Shown: piece after piece, positions 35,755-46,901 of the stretch
How the letters are laid out: each line of letters opens with the position of its first letter
How positions within the stretch are numbered: the stretch's first letter is position 1
Assembly (NCBI RefSeq): GCF_003268655.1
Contig: NZ_CP029642.1
Span: 1,984,001-2,048,000 of the forward strand
DNA from: Arthrobacter dokdonellae
Lineage (GTDB): Bacteria > Actinomycetota > Actinomycetes > Actinomycetales > Micrococcaceae
Length of the DNA stretch: 64,000 nt
Reading direction: 5' to 3'
Position numbers and translations under genes: made by a program
Notes under the pieces: model-generated
Seen by the model: the letters and a program-made list of their open reading frames with translations, nothing else
Databases searched by the model: none
Told to the model about the DNA's origin: nothing

Positions 35755-36522
35755 GTGGCAAGTGTGAACCAGAGCGCCGGCAGGCGGCTGGTGGACGTCC
35801 AGTCCAGCAGCCGCCGGCCCGGCCCTGTGGCCGTTTTCAACATCGGCGAGGTCCTGGCCCAGCTCACGGGCGACTATCCGTCCGTGACGGCGTCGAAGAT
35901 CAGGTTCTACGAGGAAAAAGGACTCATCACCCCTCAGCGGACACCGGCGGGCTACCGCCAGTTCCGCGAGTCCGACGTGGAGCGTTTGCGCTTTGTGTTG
36001 GCGCTCCAACGCGACCACTACCTGCCCCTGAAGGTCATCCGGGAATACTTGGATGCCATAGACCAGGGGGAGGCGCCGTCCAACCTTCCCCCGGGCGTCT
36101 CCATCGCCCCGAGGATGGTCTCCGACGACCTCGCCGTGGAGTTGAAGGGCCGCCCGCGCCGGCTGAACACAGAGCAGCTGCGCGCCGAATGCGGGGCCAG
36201 CGCCGAGCTGCTGGAGGCCATGGTCAGCTTCGGTTTGGTGGAAATGCGTGGCGGCTGCTTTGACGACCATGCATTGCGCGTGGCCAAGGCTTGCACCGAC
36301 CTGGCCGCGCACGGCCTGGAGCCTCGCCACCTGAGGCCCTTTCAGGCGGCCGCCGACCGCGAGTTCGGTCTGGTCGAAAGGGCCGTGGCACCCCTCTCCT
36401 CACGGCGAGACAGCACCTCCGCCGCCCGCGCTGCGGAGGCCGCCCGGGAAATTGCCGAACTGTGCCTGAGCCTGCACAGCGCCTTGGTGCAGTCAAAGAT
36501 TTCCTCCATGGAAACGCCATGA
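35755..36522 (+). CDS. ftsR: MerR-family regulator (FtsR/Rv1828 type)
   Basis: 255 residues. The MerR winged helix is at about 27-100: FNIGEVLAQL, ASKIRFYEEKGLI, RTPAGYRQFRESDVERLRFV. A C-terminal effector/dimerisation region follows. In C. glutamicum the ortholog FtsR activates ftsZ expression; the neighbours garA and BFN support the assignment. Start is GTG 7 bases after garA. Its stop overlaps the ATG of the next gene. Confidence 0.88.
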   Translation: MASVNQSAGRRLVDVQSSSRRPGPVAVFNIGEVLAQLTGDYPSVTASKIRFYEEKGLITPQRTPAGYRQFRESDVERLRFVLALQRDHYLPLKVIREYLDAIDQGEAPSNLPPGVSIAPRMVSDDLAVELKGRPRRLNTEQLRAECGASAELLEAMVSFGLVEMRGGCFDDHALRVAKACTDLAAHGLEPRHLRPFQAAADREFGLVERAVAPLSSRRDSTSAARAAEAAREIAELCLSLHSALVQSKISSMETP

Positions 36523-37028
36523 TCGAAGTGGAAATTGTGGGCGTCCGCATCGAGATGCCGTCCAACCAGCCACTGGTCCTGCTCAAGGAGCGCCTGGGGG
36601 AGCGCCACATCCCCATCTGGATCGGTGCGTCGGAGGCCACGGCCATCGCCTTGGCCGAGCAGGGCGTGGTGCCGCCGCGCCCCCTCACCCACGACCTCCT
36701 GTGCGCCGTGGTGCTGGCCCTGGGCCGCCGAGTGGTGCGCGCGAACCTGACCAAGGTTGAGGACGGCGTGTTCCATGCGGAGCTGCTGTTCGACGACGGC
36801 ACCACGGTCGGCTCCCGGGCTTCCGACGCCATTGCCGTTGCACAGCGCGCCGGCTGCGCCATCTGGGCGTCCGAGGCGCTGGTCGAGGAGGCCGGGGTGC
36901 TCATTGCCGAGCACGATGAGCGTGACTCCTCCGAAACCGTGGACGACGACGCCGAGGCCAAGGAACGCGAAGTGCGCCAATTCCGCGAGTTCCTCAACGA
37001 CGTTGAGCCCGAGGATTTCGACAAGTAG
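36519..37028 (+). CDS. Bifunctional nuclease (BFN) family protein
   Basis: 169 residues of the BFN/DUF151 fold: VEIVGVRIEMPSNQPLVLL, RHIPIWIGASEATAIAL, RPLTHDLL, GSRASDAIAVAQRAG. BFN proteins were described as having RNase and DNase activity, but the role in actinobacteria (Rv1829 family) is not settled. The ATG is coupled to ftsR (ATGA). The acidic C-terminal tail (DDDAEAKEREVRQFREF) is family-typical. Confidence 0.92.
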   Translation: MIEVEIVGVRIEMPSNQPLVLLKERLGERHIPIWIGASEATAIALAEQGVVPPRPLTHDLLCAVVLALGRRVVRANLTKVEDGVFHAELLFDDGTTVGSRASDAIAVAQRAGCAIWASEALVEEAGVLIAEHDERDSSETVDDDAEAKEREVRQFREFLNDVEPEDFDK

Positions 37029-37308
37029 CGTCGCGTGAGAACCTGCCCGCAAGCATGTGGGGGATGGATTTCCGGGGTGTCTAACGTTAAACCTGAGGCT
37101 GAAAGTTTCGACACGGCAAAATAGTTGTCGTGGCGTCTTTGACCTTGGTGCCGCGCCGCTCTAACGTCGAAGTAATCAGTTCCCCATTGCAAGCTGTGGC
37201 CGGTGCAGTCACACTGGTGGTTAGGACCCCGCGTCCGAGCCATTCGTGTTGCGCCCAGCCCTCGGTGCGGCAATATCCGTTCGGGGGACCGCGAACAGGA
37301 GGATCCAC

Positions 37309-37902
37309 GTGAGTCCGAAGAGTGATGCCGGCGAACTCAACGCCGTTGCCGTCCCCGGCGCCGCCTTGACGGCTGGCGCCCAGGGACTGCTTTTCACCGA
37401 GGATCTGCCGGTGCTGGATGAAGACGCCGGCTACCGCGGCCCCATTGCGTGCAAGGCCGCCGGGATCACCTACCGGCAGTTGGACTACTGGGCCCGCACG
37501 GGACTGGTGGAGCCAGCCGTCCGCGGGGCCGCCGGGTCCGGCTCGCAGCGCCTCTACGGCTTCCGAGACATCCTGGTCCTGAAGGTGGTCAAGCGCCTCC
37601 TGGACACCGGCGTGTCACTGCAGCAGATTCGATCGGCCGTGGACCACCTGCGCGAGCGTGGCGTGGAGGATCTGGCCCAGATCACGCTCATGAGCGACGG
37701 CGCCTCCGTTTACGAGTGCACTTCCGCCGACGAAGTCATCGACCTTGTCCAGGGCGGCCAGGGCGTTTTTGGCATTGCCGTGGGCCGCGTCTGGCGCGAG
37801 GTTGAAGGCAGCCTTGCCGCACTGCCCAGCGAGCACGCCCCAGTCCAGTCGTTCCCCGACGACGAGCTCAGCCGCCGCCGCGCCGAGCGCAAGATCTCCT
37901 AA
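37309..37902 (+). CDS. MerR-family regulator (Rv1830 type)
   Basis: 197 residues with a MerR DNA-binding domain at about 45-115 (ACKAAGITYRQLDYWARTGL, SGSQRLYGFRDILVLKVV) and a C-terminal domain (SADEVIDLVQGGQGVFGIAV). GTG at 37309 is chosen because AGGAGG lies 6 bases upstream; the in-frame reading from 37246 has no such site. The 280-base gap upstream of it has an AACGTT-containing palindrome TAACGTTA near 37082 but no other recognised signal. Role unassigned; conserved next to garA and BFN. Confidence 0.88.
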   Translation: MSPKSDAGELNAVAVPGAALTAGAQGLLFTEDLPVLDEDAGYRGPIACKAAGITYRQLDYWARTGLVEPAVRGAAGSGSQRLYGFRDILVLKVVKRLLDTGVSLQQIRSAVDHLRERGVEDLAQITLMSDGASVYECTSADEVIDLVQGGQGVFGIAVGRVWREVEGSLAALPSEHAPVQSFPDDELSRRRAERKIS

Positions 37903-37917
37903 CCTTCTGCCAGCTAG

Positions 37918-37975
37918 CCCGCAATAGATGTCGTAAAACGTCGATTTTCGACGTATTTTCGACATCTTTTGCGGG
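37918..37975. repeat. 58-bp palindrome, left copy
   Basis: Arms CCCGCAATAGATGTCG and CGACATCTTTTGCGGG (15 of 16 pair), with an inner ACGTCGA/TCGACGT stem, so nearly the whole element folds. A second 58-bp palindrome with the same arms lies at 38985-39042, and the two bracket the endonuclease gene. Confidence 0.85.
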
Positions 37976-37998
37976 TTACTTGTGCGCGTCACGCGAGA

Positions 37999-38014
37999 CT
38001 GTGGATAACTTAAA
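37999..38014 (+). promoter_or_regulatory. 16-bp box identical to that of paralog 1, containing a DnaA-box 9-mer
   Basis: CTGTGGATAACTTAAA, identical to the minus strand of 14574-14589. It contains TGTGGATAA, complement of TTATCCACA. It ends exactly 32 bases before the ATG at 38047, the same spacing as in paralog 1, which also supports that ATG as the start. Confidence 0.6.
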
Positions 38015-38046
38015 CGGCCCGGAGCAGGACTTGCCATGATGTGGAC

Positions 38047-38994
38047 ATGTTCCATCCGCAGGAGTTTCCCCCGGAGTTGCATCTGGGGCCTTTCACCACA
38101 CGATTTGCCCAAGAACTCGGGGTTGGGCCCGGCCGGCTGAGGCACCGTGAAATCGTCAGCCTGAGCCGAGGCATCAAGAGCCTTGGCGGCAGCGACCTTC
38201 CGTTGGGCTTGCTGACGCGTCCCTACACACAGGCAACCGGGCATTCGGCGGCCTCCCATGCCACGGCCTTTGCCATCTGGATGCTGCCGGGTTTCCTTCC
38301 TGTGGCGGATTCCTCCCTGCTGCACATTTCACGGCAGGCGCCGCATGATGAACCGCGGCGCAAAGGTGTCTGCGGGCACACCACAAAATTTCGCGACAAT
38401 GAAGTCGTCTGCCTCGATGGGCTGTGGATCACCACGCGTGCGCGAACTTGGTTGGATTGTGCCCGCAGGATGAGTGTCGATGAGCTCGTCGTCGTCGCGG
38501 ACCACCTGATCCGGATTCCGCGCCCGGAGTTTGAGGGACGGAGTGAACCCTACGCCACCATCGTCGAGCTGGCGGCCATGTTGGAGCGGCACAAGGGCAC
38601 GCCGGGCATTCAAAAGGCGCGTGCGGCGCTGGCGCTGGCCCGCGTCGGGTCCGATTCGGCCCCCGAAACCCGTCTGCGGCTCGCACTCGGCAGGGCCGGA
38701 TTGCCGGAGCCGCAAATCAACGTCCGTGTGCAGCTTGCCCACGGCAGGTCCCGCACCCCGGATGCTTCGTTCCCGGAGTACCGCGTAGCCGTGGAATACG
38801 ACGGCGGCACCCATGGTGACATCGAACAGCAGGTCCGCGACATTCGGCGCCAGGAAGACTACGGAGATGCTGGCTGGATTGAGGTCCGTATCGGCAAAGC
38901 GCACATGCAGGATGACGCCAGGCAGGCCGTCCGGAAGATCCGCGACGCGCTGTACGGTCGTGGCTGGCGGGCAACGCAAAGTAACCCGCAGTAG
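38047..38994 (+). CDS. Orphan DUF559/Vsr-like endonuclease-fold protein (paralog 2)
   Basis: 315 residues. The C-terminal region (about 200-305) matches a DUF559/Vsr-like PD-(D/E)XK fold: SAPETRLRLALGRAGLPEPQ, PDASFPEYRVAVEYDGGTH, and RRQEDYGDAGWIEVRIGK. It parallels SPPETRLRLALERAG...ALEYDGEHH in paralog 1 (13597-14541). The N-terminal part (SRGIKSL, GHSAASHATAFAIWMLPGFL, TTRARTWLDCARRMSVDELV) resembles the AbiEi-like region. GTG at 38041 is an alternative start. The TAG stop lies inside the right-hand 58-bp palindrome. No partner gene for restriction or toxin-antitoxin function is visible. Confidence 0.75.
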   Translation: MFHPQEFPPELHLGPFTTRFAQELGVGPGRLRHREIVSLSRGIKSLGGSDLPLGLLTRPYTQATGHSAASHATAFAIWMLPGFLPVADSSLLHISRQAPHDEPRRKGVCGHTTKFRDNEVVCLDGLWITTRARTWLDCARRMSVDELVVVADHLIRIPRPEFEGRSEPYATIVELAAMLERHKGTPGIQKARAALALARVGSDSAPETRLRLALGRAGLPEPQINVRVQLAHGRSRTPDASFPEYRVAVEYDGGTHGDIEQQVRDIRRQEDYGDAGWIEVRIGKAHMQDDARQAVRKIRDALYGRGWRATQSNPQ

Positions 38995-39042
38995 ACGTCG
39001 AAAAAGCGGCAGGATTCGCGATTTTTCGACATCTACTGCGGG
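38985..39042. repeat. 58-bp palindrome, right copy
   Basis: Arms CCCGCAGTAGACGTCG and CGACATCTACTGCGGG (15 of 16 pair) and an AAAAA/TTTTT inner pairing. Its left arm encodes the final codons and TAG stop of the endonuclease gene. Same length and arms as 37918-37975, different core. It could act as a bidirectional terminator between two convergent genes. Confidence 0.85.
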
Positions 39043-39060
39043 CCAGTTGCGGCGGGAGGG

Positions 39061-39897
39061 TCAGCCGCGGTACAGGCGGCTTCGCGTGGCGTTTTGGGTC
39101 AGCACGGAGTCCAGCAGCTTGTCGAACAGGGCGGAGGAGTTCTTGGCCGAATCGCCGGGCCACTGGTGGATGGGATGCGCGGCCCCCTGAATCTGCTGCC
39201 AGTTCGCCTGTTCCGGAATGGTGGGGGAGAGCAGCAGCTCGCCAAACATGGTCTTCATCTCGCCCAGGCGGTAGCTGTGCTCGTTGGAGCCGCTGCGCAC
39301 GCGGTTCGCCACGATGCCCGCCGGCACCAGGGCAGGGGCGAACTCGCTGCGGAACAATTCGATGGCGCGCAGCGTCCGCTGCGTGCCGGCCACCGAAAAC
39401 AACCCGGGCTCGGCCACCAGCAGCACGCGGCTGCTGGCGGTCCACGCCATGCGGGTGAGCCCGTTCAGCGACGGCGGACAGTCAATGAGGACCAGCTGGT
39501 AGGGCGCCTTGCCGTCCCGGTCGGCGTTGGACAGGATGGTCGACAGGCGGCGCAGGTCGCGCCGTCCCAGGTCGGGGCGGTCGTAAATGCCGCTGAAGGC
39601 CGAGCCCATGGCGACGTCGAGCACGGGCAGCGGCGCGCCGTCGTGCTTGTGGGCGGCCAGCCAACCGGACGGGACCACATTGGCGGCAAGGTCCGCCTTT
39701 CGCGCGCCCTTGATCATGCGCCCAATGTCCTGCTGCCCGGCCGGGTGGACCCCCAGCCCGGTGGTGGCGTCTGCATGGGGATCAAGGTCAATCACCAGGG
39801 TGGGAAGGCCTGCGGCCAGTGCTGCCGAAGCCAGGCCGAGCGTGACAGACGTCTTGCCGACGCCGCCCTTGAGGCTGCTGATGCTCACTACTTGCAC
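39061..39897 (-). CDS. Orphan ParA/MinD-like ATPase
   Basis: 278 residues with deviant Walker [21 protein letters not shown] at the N-terminus, [16 protein letters not shown], and [17 protein letters not shown]. No ParB or parS is recognisable nearby. It belongs to the actinobacterial ParA-like orphan class and stands alone, convergent with the endonuclease gene and divergent from gcvP. Start is GTG at 39895-39897. Function beyond ATP-dependent surface positioning cannot be inferred. Confidence 0.85.
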   Translation of the reverse strand: MQVVSISSLKGGVGKTSVTLGLASAALAAGLPTLVIDLDPHADATTGLGVHPAGQQDIGRMIKGARKADLAANVVPSGWLAAHKHDGAPLPVLDVAMGSAFSGIYDRPDLGRRDLRRLSTILSNADRDGKAPYQLVLIDCPPSLNGLTRMAWTASSRVLLVAEPGLFSVAGTQRTLRAIELFRSEFAPALVPAGIVANRVRSGSNEHSYRLGEMKTMFGELLLSPTIPEQANWQQIQGAAHPIHQWPGDSAKNSSALFDKLLDSVLTQNATRSRLYRG

Positions 39898-40012
39898 GGA
39901 TGAACCATTACCTTTGCGTCGCGTTCAAAAACCAGGGGCTGCCTGCGGGTGCCGGGGGCATGTTGGGCGAGCCATAGAATGGCTGTGGAACGTTCGCGAC
40001 TTGGAGAACCCA

Positions 40013-42943
<2,931 letters not shown>

Positions 42944-42950
42944 TCCCCAC

Positions 42951-43110
42951 GCCCTCCCAGAGCTCGTTCCTCGCTCCGGGGCCCTCGGGCGCGTGGGCCC
43001 AGACGCCCTCCCAGAGCTCGTTCCTCGCTCCGGGGCCCTCGGGCGCGTGGGCCCAGACGCCCTCCCAGAGCTCGTTCCTCGCTCCGGGGCCCTCGGGCGC
43101 GTGGGCCCAT
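42951..43110 (+). repeat. Three tandem 54-bp repeats between gcvP and pyc
   Basis: Units start at 42951, 43005 and 43059, each beginning GCCCTCCCAGAGCTCGTT and ending in GGGCGCGTGGGCCC. They are identical, and a partial GCGTGGGCCCATC continues twice more to 43125. The unit holds the palindromes GAGCTC and two GGGCCC blocks that can pair. The array starts 8 bases after the gcvP stop. The rest of the gap (43126-43370) shows no gene; it should contain the pyc promoter. Confidence 0.92.
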
Positions 43111-43370
43111 CGCGTGGGCCCATCGGGTGGGTCGGTTGGGAATGTTACGGTCCCCGGACGTGAATTGCGACACACCATTTGGCGCTCCGGGGGCCGTGGG
43201 GCCAGACTGGCACCACTTTAGTTATTTCTAAAGCAACGATTCAGACGCGCTACCGCCCATGGGGCGCCGGGGTCACCCCAGCCACCTTTCCGGAACCATC
43301 ATTTCCACCAGCCCGCCTGCTGCCACAGCGGCCGGCGGGCCGCCATGCCGGCGTTTCACACAGGAGTGAC

Positions 43371-46300
43371 ATGTTTTCAAAGATTCTGGTCGCCAACCGC
43401 GGCGAAATTGCCATCCGTGCCTTCCGTGCCAGCTACGAGCTCGGCGCCAAGACGGTTGCCGTTTTCCCCCATGAGGACCGCAACTCCATCCACCGTCAAA
43501 AGGCGGACGAGGCATACCTGATCGGCGAGGAGGGACACCCCGTCCGCGCCTACCTTGACGTGGCGGAGGTGATCCGCGTCGCCAAGGAAGCCGGCGCGGA
43601 TGCCATCTACCCGGGCTACGGATTCCTGTCCGAGAATCCCGGCCTGGCCGCGGCCGCGGCCGCTGAAGGCATCACCTTTGTGGGGCCGCCCGCCGCGGTG
43701 CTGGAGATGACAGGCAACAAGTTCCAGGCGCTCAAGGCGGCCCGCGAGGCCGGCATCCCGGTGCTCAAGTCCAGCGAGCCCAGCGCCGACCCTGCCACGC
43801 TGATTGCGGCTGCGGAGGAGATCGGCTTCCCGGTCTTCGCCAAGGCCGTGGCCGGCGGCGGCGGGCGCGGCCTGCGCCGGGTGGACACCCGCGAGGAACT
43901 CCCCGAGGCCCTCAACGCCGCCATGCGCGAAGCGGACGCCGCCTTTGGCGACCCCACCATGTTCCTGGAGCAGGCGGTGCTTCGCCCGCGCCACATCGAG
44001 GTGCAGATCCTGGCAGACGCCGAAGGCAATGTCATCCACCTCTTTGAGCGCGACTGTTCGCTGCAGCGCCGCCACCAGAAAGTCGTGGAGATCGCCCCCG
44101 CCCCCAACCTCGACGAGAACATCCGCAAGGCCCTGCACGCGGACGCCGTGAAGTTCGCCAAGGCCATGGGCTACGTCAACGCCGGAACCGTCGAATTCCT
44201 CGTGGACACCGTGGGGGAGCGGGCCGGCCAACATGTCTTCATTGAAATGAACCCGCGCATCCAGGTGGAGCACACCGTCACCGAGGAAATCACCGACGTG
44301 GACCTGGTCCAGGCCCAGTTGCGCATCGCCGCGGGCGAAACGCTCGCCGACCTTGGTTTGACCCAGGACAGCGTGCACGTCAAGGGGGCCGCCCTGCAGT
44401 GCCGCATCACCACCGAGGACCCCGCCAACGGCTTCCGGCCCGACGTCGGAAAAATCACCACCTACCGTTCGGCCGGCGGCGCAGGCATCAGGCTCGACGG
44501 CGGCACCATCTACGCAGGCGCCGAAATCAGCCCGCACTTCGACTCCATGCTGGTCAAGCTCACCTGCCGCGGCCGCGACTACAAGACGGCCGTGGCCCGT
44601 GCCCGCCGCGCGCTGGCCGAGTTCCGCATCCGCGGCGTGTCCACCAACATCCCCTTCCTGCAGGCTGTGCTGGAGGACCCGGCGTTCAACGCCGGCGACG
44701 TCGCCACGTCCTTCATTGAGGAACGCCCCGAGCTCCTGAACGCCCGCGTCTCCTCCGACCGTGGCACCAAGCTGCTGACGTGGCTGGCCGAGGTGACCGT
44801 CAACCAGCCCAACGGCGCGCTGCCGGTCCACGAAGACCCCGCCCGCAAGCTCCCGGAGGTCGAGGTGGCCACCGCACCCGCCGGCTCGCGCCAGCAGCTG
44901 GCCGAGCTGGGTCCGGAAGGCTTTGCCGCCGCGCTGCGTCGGCAGACCGCCGTGGCCGTCACGGACACCACCTTCCGCGACGCCCACCAATCACTGCTGG
45001 CCACGCGCGTGCGCACCCGGGACCTGGTGGCGGCCGGCGCTGCCGTGAGCGTGCTGACCCCGCAGCTGCTCTCGGTGGAGGCCTGGGGCGGCGCCACGTA
45101 CGACGTCGCCCTGCGCTTCCTGGGCGAGGACCCTTGGGAGCGCCTGGCCCAGCTGCGCGAGGCGCTGCCCAACATCTGCCTGCAGATGCTTTTGCGCGGC
45201 CGCAACACGGTCGGTTACACGCCGTACCCGGCGGAGGTCACCGACGCGTTTGTCCAGGAGGCGGCCGCCAGCGGCATCGACATCTTCCGCATCTTTGACG
45301 CCCTGAACGACGTGGACCAGATGGAGCCCGCCATCCGGGCCGTCCGCGCCACCGGCACCGCTGTGGCCGAGGTGGCCCTCTGCTACACCGGCGACCTGCT
45401 GGATCCGGCCGAGGACATCTACACCCTCGACTACTACCTGGCCCTGGCCCAGCGCATCGTCGACGCCGGCGCCCACATTCTGGCCATCAAGGACATGGCC
45501 GGAGTGCTGCGCCCGGTCGCCGCGGCCACATTGGTCACCGCGTTGCGGGAACGCTTCAACCTGCCGGTCCACCTGCACACCCACGACACGGCCGGCGGCC
45601 AGCTGGCCACCCTGATGGCAGCTATCAACGCCGGGGTCGACGCCGTCGACGTCGCCTCCGCCTCGCTGGCCGGCACCACCAGCCAACCGTCCGCCTCGGC
45701 CCTGGTCGCGGCACTGGCGCACACCGAACGCGACACGGGAATCGACCTGGCCGCGATCAGCTCCCTGGAACCGTACTGGGAGGCCGTGCGGCGCGTGTAC
45801 GCCCCGTTTGAGTCCGGCCTGGCCGGGCCCACCGGACGCGTATACCAGCATGAGATCCCGGGCGGCCAGCTCTCCAACCTGCGCCAGCAGGCCATCGCGC
45901 TGGGGCTGGGCGAGCGCTTCGAGGAAATCGAGGACATGTACACGGCCGCCGACCGGATCCTGGGGCACCTGGTCAAGGTCACGCCGTCGTCCAAGGTGGT
46001 GGGCGACCTCGCCCTGCACCTGGTGGGCCTCAAGGCCGACCCCGCCGACTTCGAGGAAAACCCGCAGAACTATGACATCCCCGACTCCGTGGTGGGCTTC
46101 CTCGGCGGCGAGCTCGGCACGCCCCCCGGAGGCTGGCCCGAGCCGTTCCGCACCAAGGCACTGCAGGGCCGCACCGTCGTCGAGCGCAGGGGCACGCTCA
46201 GCCCGCAGGATAGCGAAGAACTGGCCGGGGACAGCGAAAGCCGCCGCGCAGCCCTGAACCGGCTGTTGTTTGCCGGGCCCACCAAGGACTTCGCGAAGGT

Positions 46301-46769
46301 CCGTGAGACGTACGGCGACGTGTCCGTGCTGGATACGCGCGACTACCTGTACGGGCTCCAGCGCGGCCAGGAGCACGTCATGGCGCTGGGCCGCGGCGTC
46401 CGCCTGATCGCCTCCCTGGAGACCATTTCGGAGCCGGATGAAAAGGGCATGCGCACGGTCACTTGCAAGCTCAACGGCCAAAGCCGTCCGGTGGTGGTGC
46501 GCGACCGCAGCGTTGAAAGCACCGTCAAGGCCGCGGAAAAGGCGGACGCGGCGGTGGCCGGACAGATCCCCGCACCGTTCGCCGGCGCTGTCAGCCTGAA
46601 GGTGGCCGTGGGCGACGCCGTGGAGGCCGGCGCCACCGTGGCCACCATCGAAGCCATGAAGATGGAGGCGTCCATCACGACGCCGGTGGCCGGCACCGTC
46701 TCCCGGCTCGCCGTGGACGGCGTGGCACAGGTGCAGGGCGGGGACCTGTTGGTCGTGGTGGCCGGCTGA
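43371..46769 (+). CDS. pyc: Pyruvate carboxylase
   Basis: 1132 residues, the full single-chain enzyme that makes oxaloacetate from pyruvate and bicarbonate. Biotin carboxylase domain with KILVANRGEIAIRAFRA at the start, ATP-grasp GGGGRGLRRV, and FIEMNPRIQVEHTVTEEITD. Carboxyltransferase domain begins near residue 535 (VAVTDTTFRDAHQSLLATRV). The C-terminal BCCP has biotinyl Lys in IEAMKMEAS near 1095. ATG 43371 follows AGGAG. It anaplerotically feeds the TCA and methylcitrate cycles. Confidence 0.96.
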   Translation: MFSKILVANRGEIAIRAFRASYELGAKTVAVFPHEDRNSIHRQKADEAYLIGEEGHPVRAYLDVAEVIRVAKEAGADAIYPGYGFLSENPGLAAAAAAEGITFVGPPAAVLEMTGNKFQALKAAREAGIPVLKSSEPSADPATLIAAAEEIGFPVFAKAVAGGGGRGLRRVDTREELPEALNAAMREADAAFGDPTMFLEQAVLRPRHIEVQILADAEGNVIHLFERDCSLQRRHQKVVEIAPAPNLDENIRKALHADAVKFAKAMGYVNAGTVEFLVDTVGERAGQHVFIEMNPRIQVEHTVTEEITDVDLVQAQLRIAAGETLADLGLTQDSVHVKGAALQCRITTEDPANGFRPDVGKITTYRSAGGAGIRLDGGTIYAGAEISPHFDSMLVKLTCRGRDYKTAVARARRALAEFRIRGVSTNIPFLQAVLEDPAFNAGDVATSFIEERPELLNARVSSDRGTKLLTWLAEVTVNQPNGALPVHEDPARKLPEVEVATAPAGSRQQLAELGPEGFAAALRRQTAVAVTDTTFRDAHQSLLATRVRTRDLVAAGAAVSVLTPQLLSVEAWGGATYDVALRFLGEDPWERLAQLREALPNICLQMLLRGRNTVGYTPYPAEVTDAFVQEAAASGIDIFRIFDALNDVDQMEPAIRAVRATGTAVAEVALCYTGDLLDPAEDIYTLDYYLALAQRIVDAGAHILAIKDMAGVLRPVAAATLVTALRERFNLPVHLHTHDTAGGQLATLMAAINAGVDAVDVASASLAGTTSQPSASALVAALAHTERDTGIDLAAISSLEPYWEAVRRVYAPFESGLAGPTGRVYQHEIPGGQLSNLRQQAIALGLGERFEEIEDMYTAADRILGHLVKVTPSSKVVGDLALHLVGLKADPADFEENPQNYDIPDSVVGFLGGELGTPPGGWPEPFRTKALQGRTVVERRGTLSPQDSEELAGDSESRRAALNRLLFAGPTKDFAKVRETYGDVSVLDTRDYLYGLQRGQEHVMALGRGVRLIASLETISEPDEKGMRTVTCKLNGQSRPVVVRDRSVESTVKAAEKADAAVAGQIPAPFAGAVSLKVAVGDAVEAGATVATIEAMKMEASITTPVAGTVSRLAVDGVAQVQGGDLLVVVAG

Positions 46770-46846
46770 CCGGTCCGGCACGCACGGTCCGCGGCAGGCC
46801 GGTTCCCCGCACGCTGCGCTACACTGAAAATCAATGAGCACCGCAA

Positions 46847-46882
46847 CCGCGGCCGGAAAATTCCTTCCGGCCGCGGCGGCAT
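46847..46882 (+). terminator. Strong hairpin between pyc and the ParA-like gene
   Basis: Perfect 12-bp stem CCGCGGCCGGAA / TTCCGGCCGCGG with a 6-base loop, followed by CGGCATTTT. It lies 78 bases after the pyc stop and just before the next start, so it could terminate pyc or regulate the downstream gene. Confidence 0.65.
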
Positions 46883-46901
46883 TTTGAGTGGTAGTGGAGA
46901 C

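Noticed and set aside
36291..36518. N-terminal extension of the BFN gene
   Set aside because: Open frame upstream of the ATG at 36519 lies inside ftsR in another frame and has no conserved sequence.
37999..38014. Replication origin
   Set aside because: Only one DnaA-box 9-mer per site, no AT-rich unwinding region, and neither dnaA nor dnaN nearby.
39061..39897. Chromosomal parABS partition locus
   Set aside because: No ParB gene and no parS-like 16-mer was noticed around either ParA-like gene.
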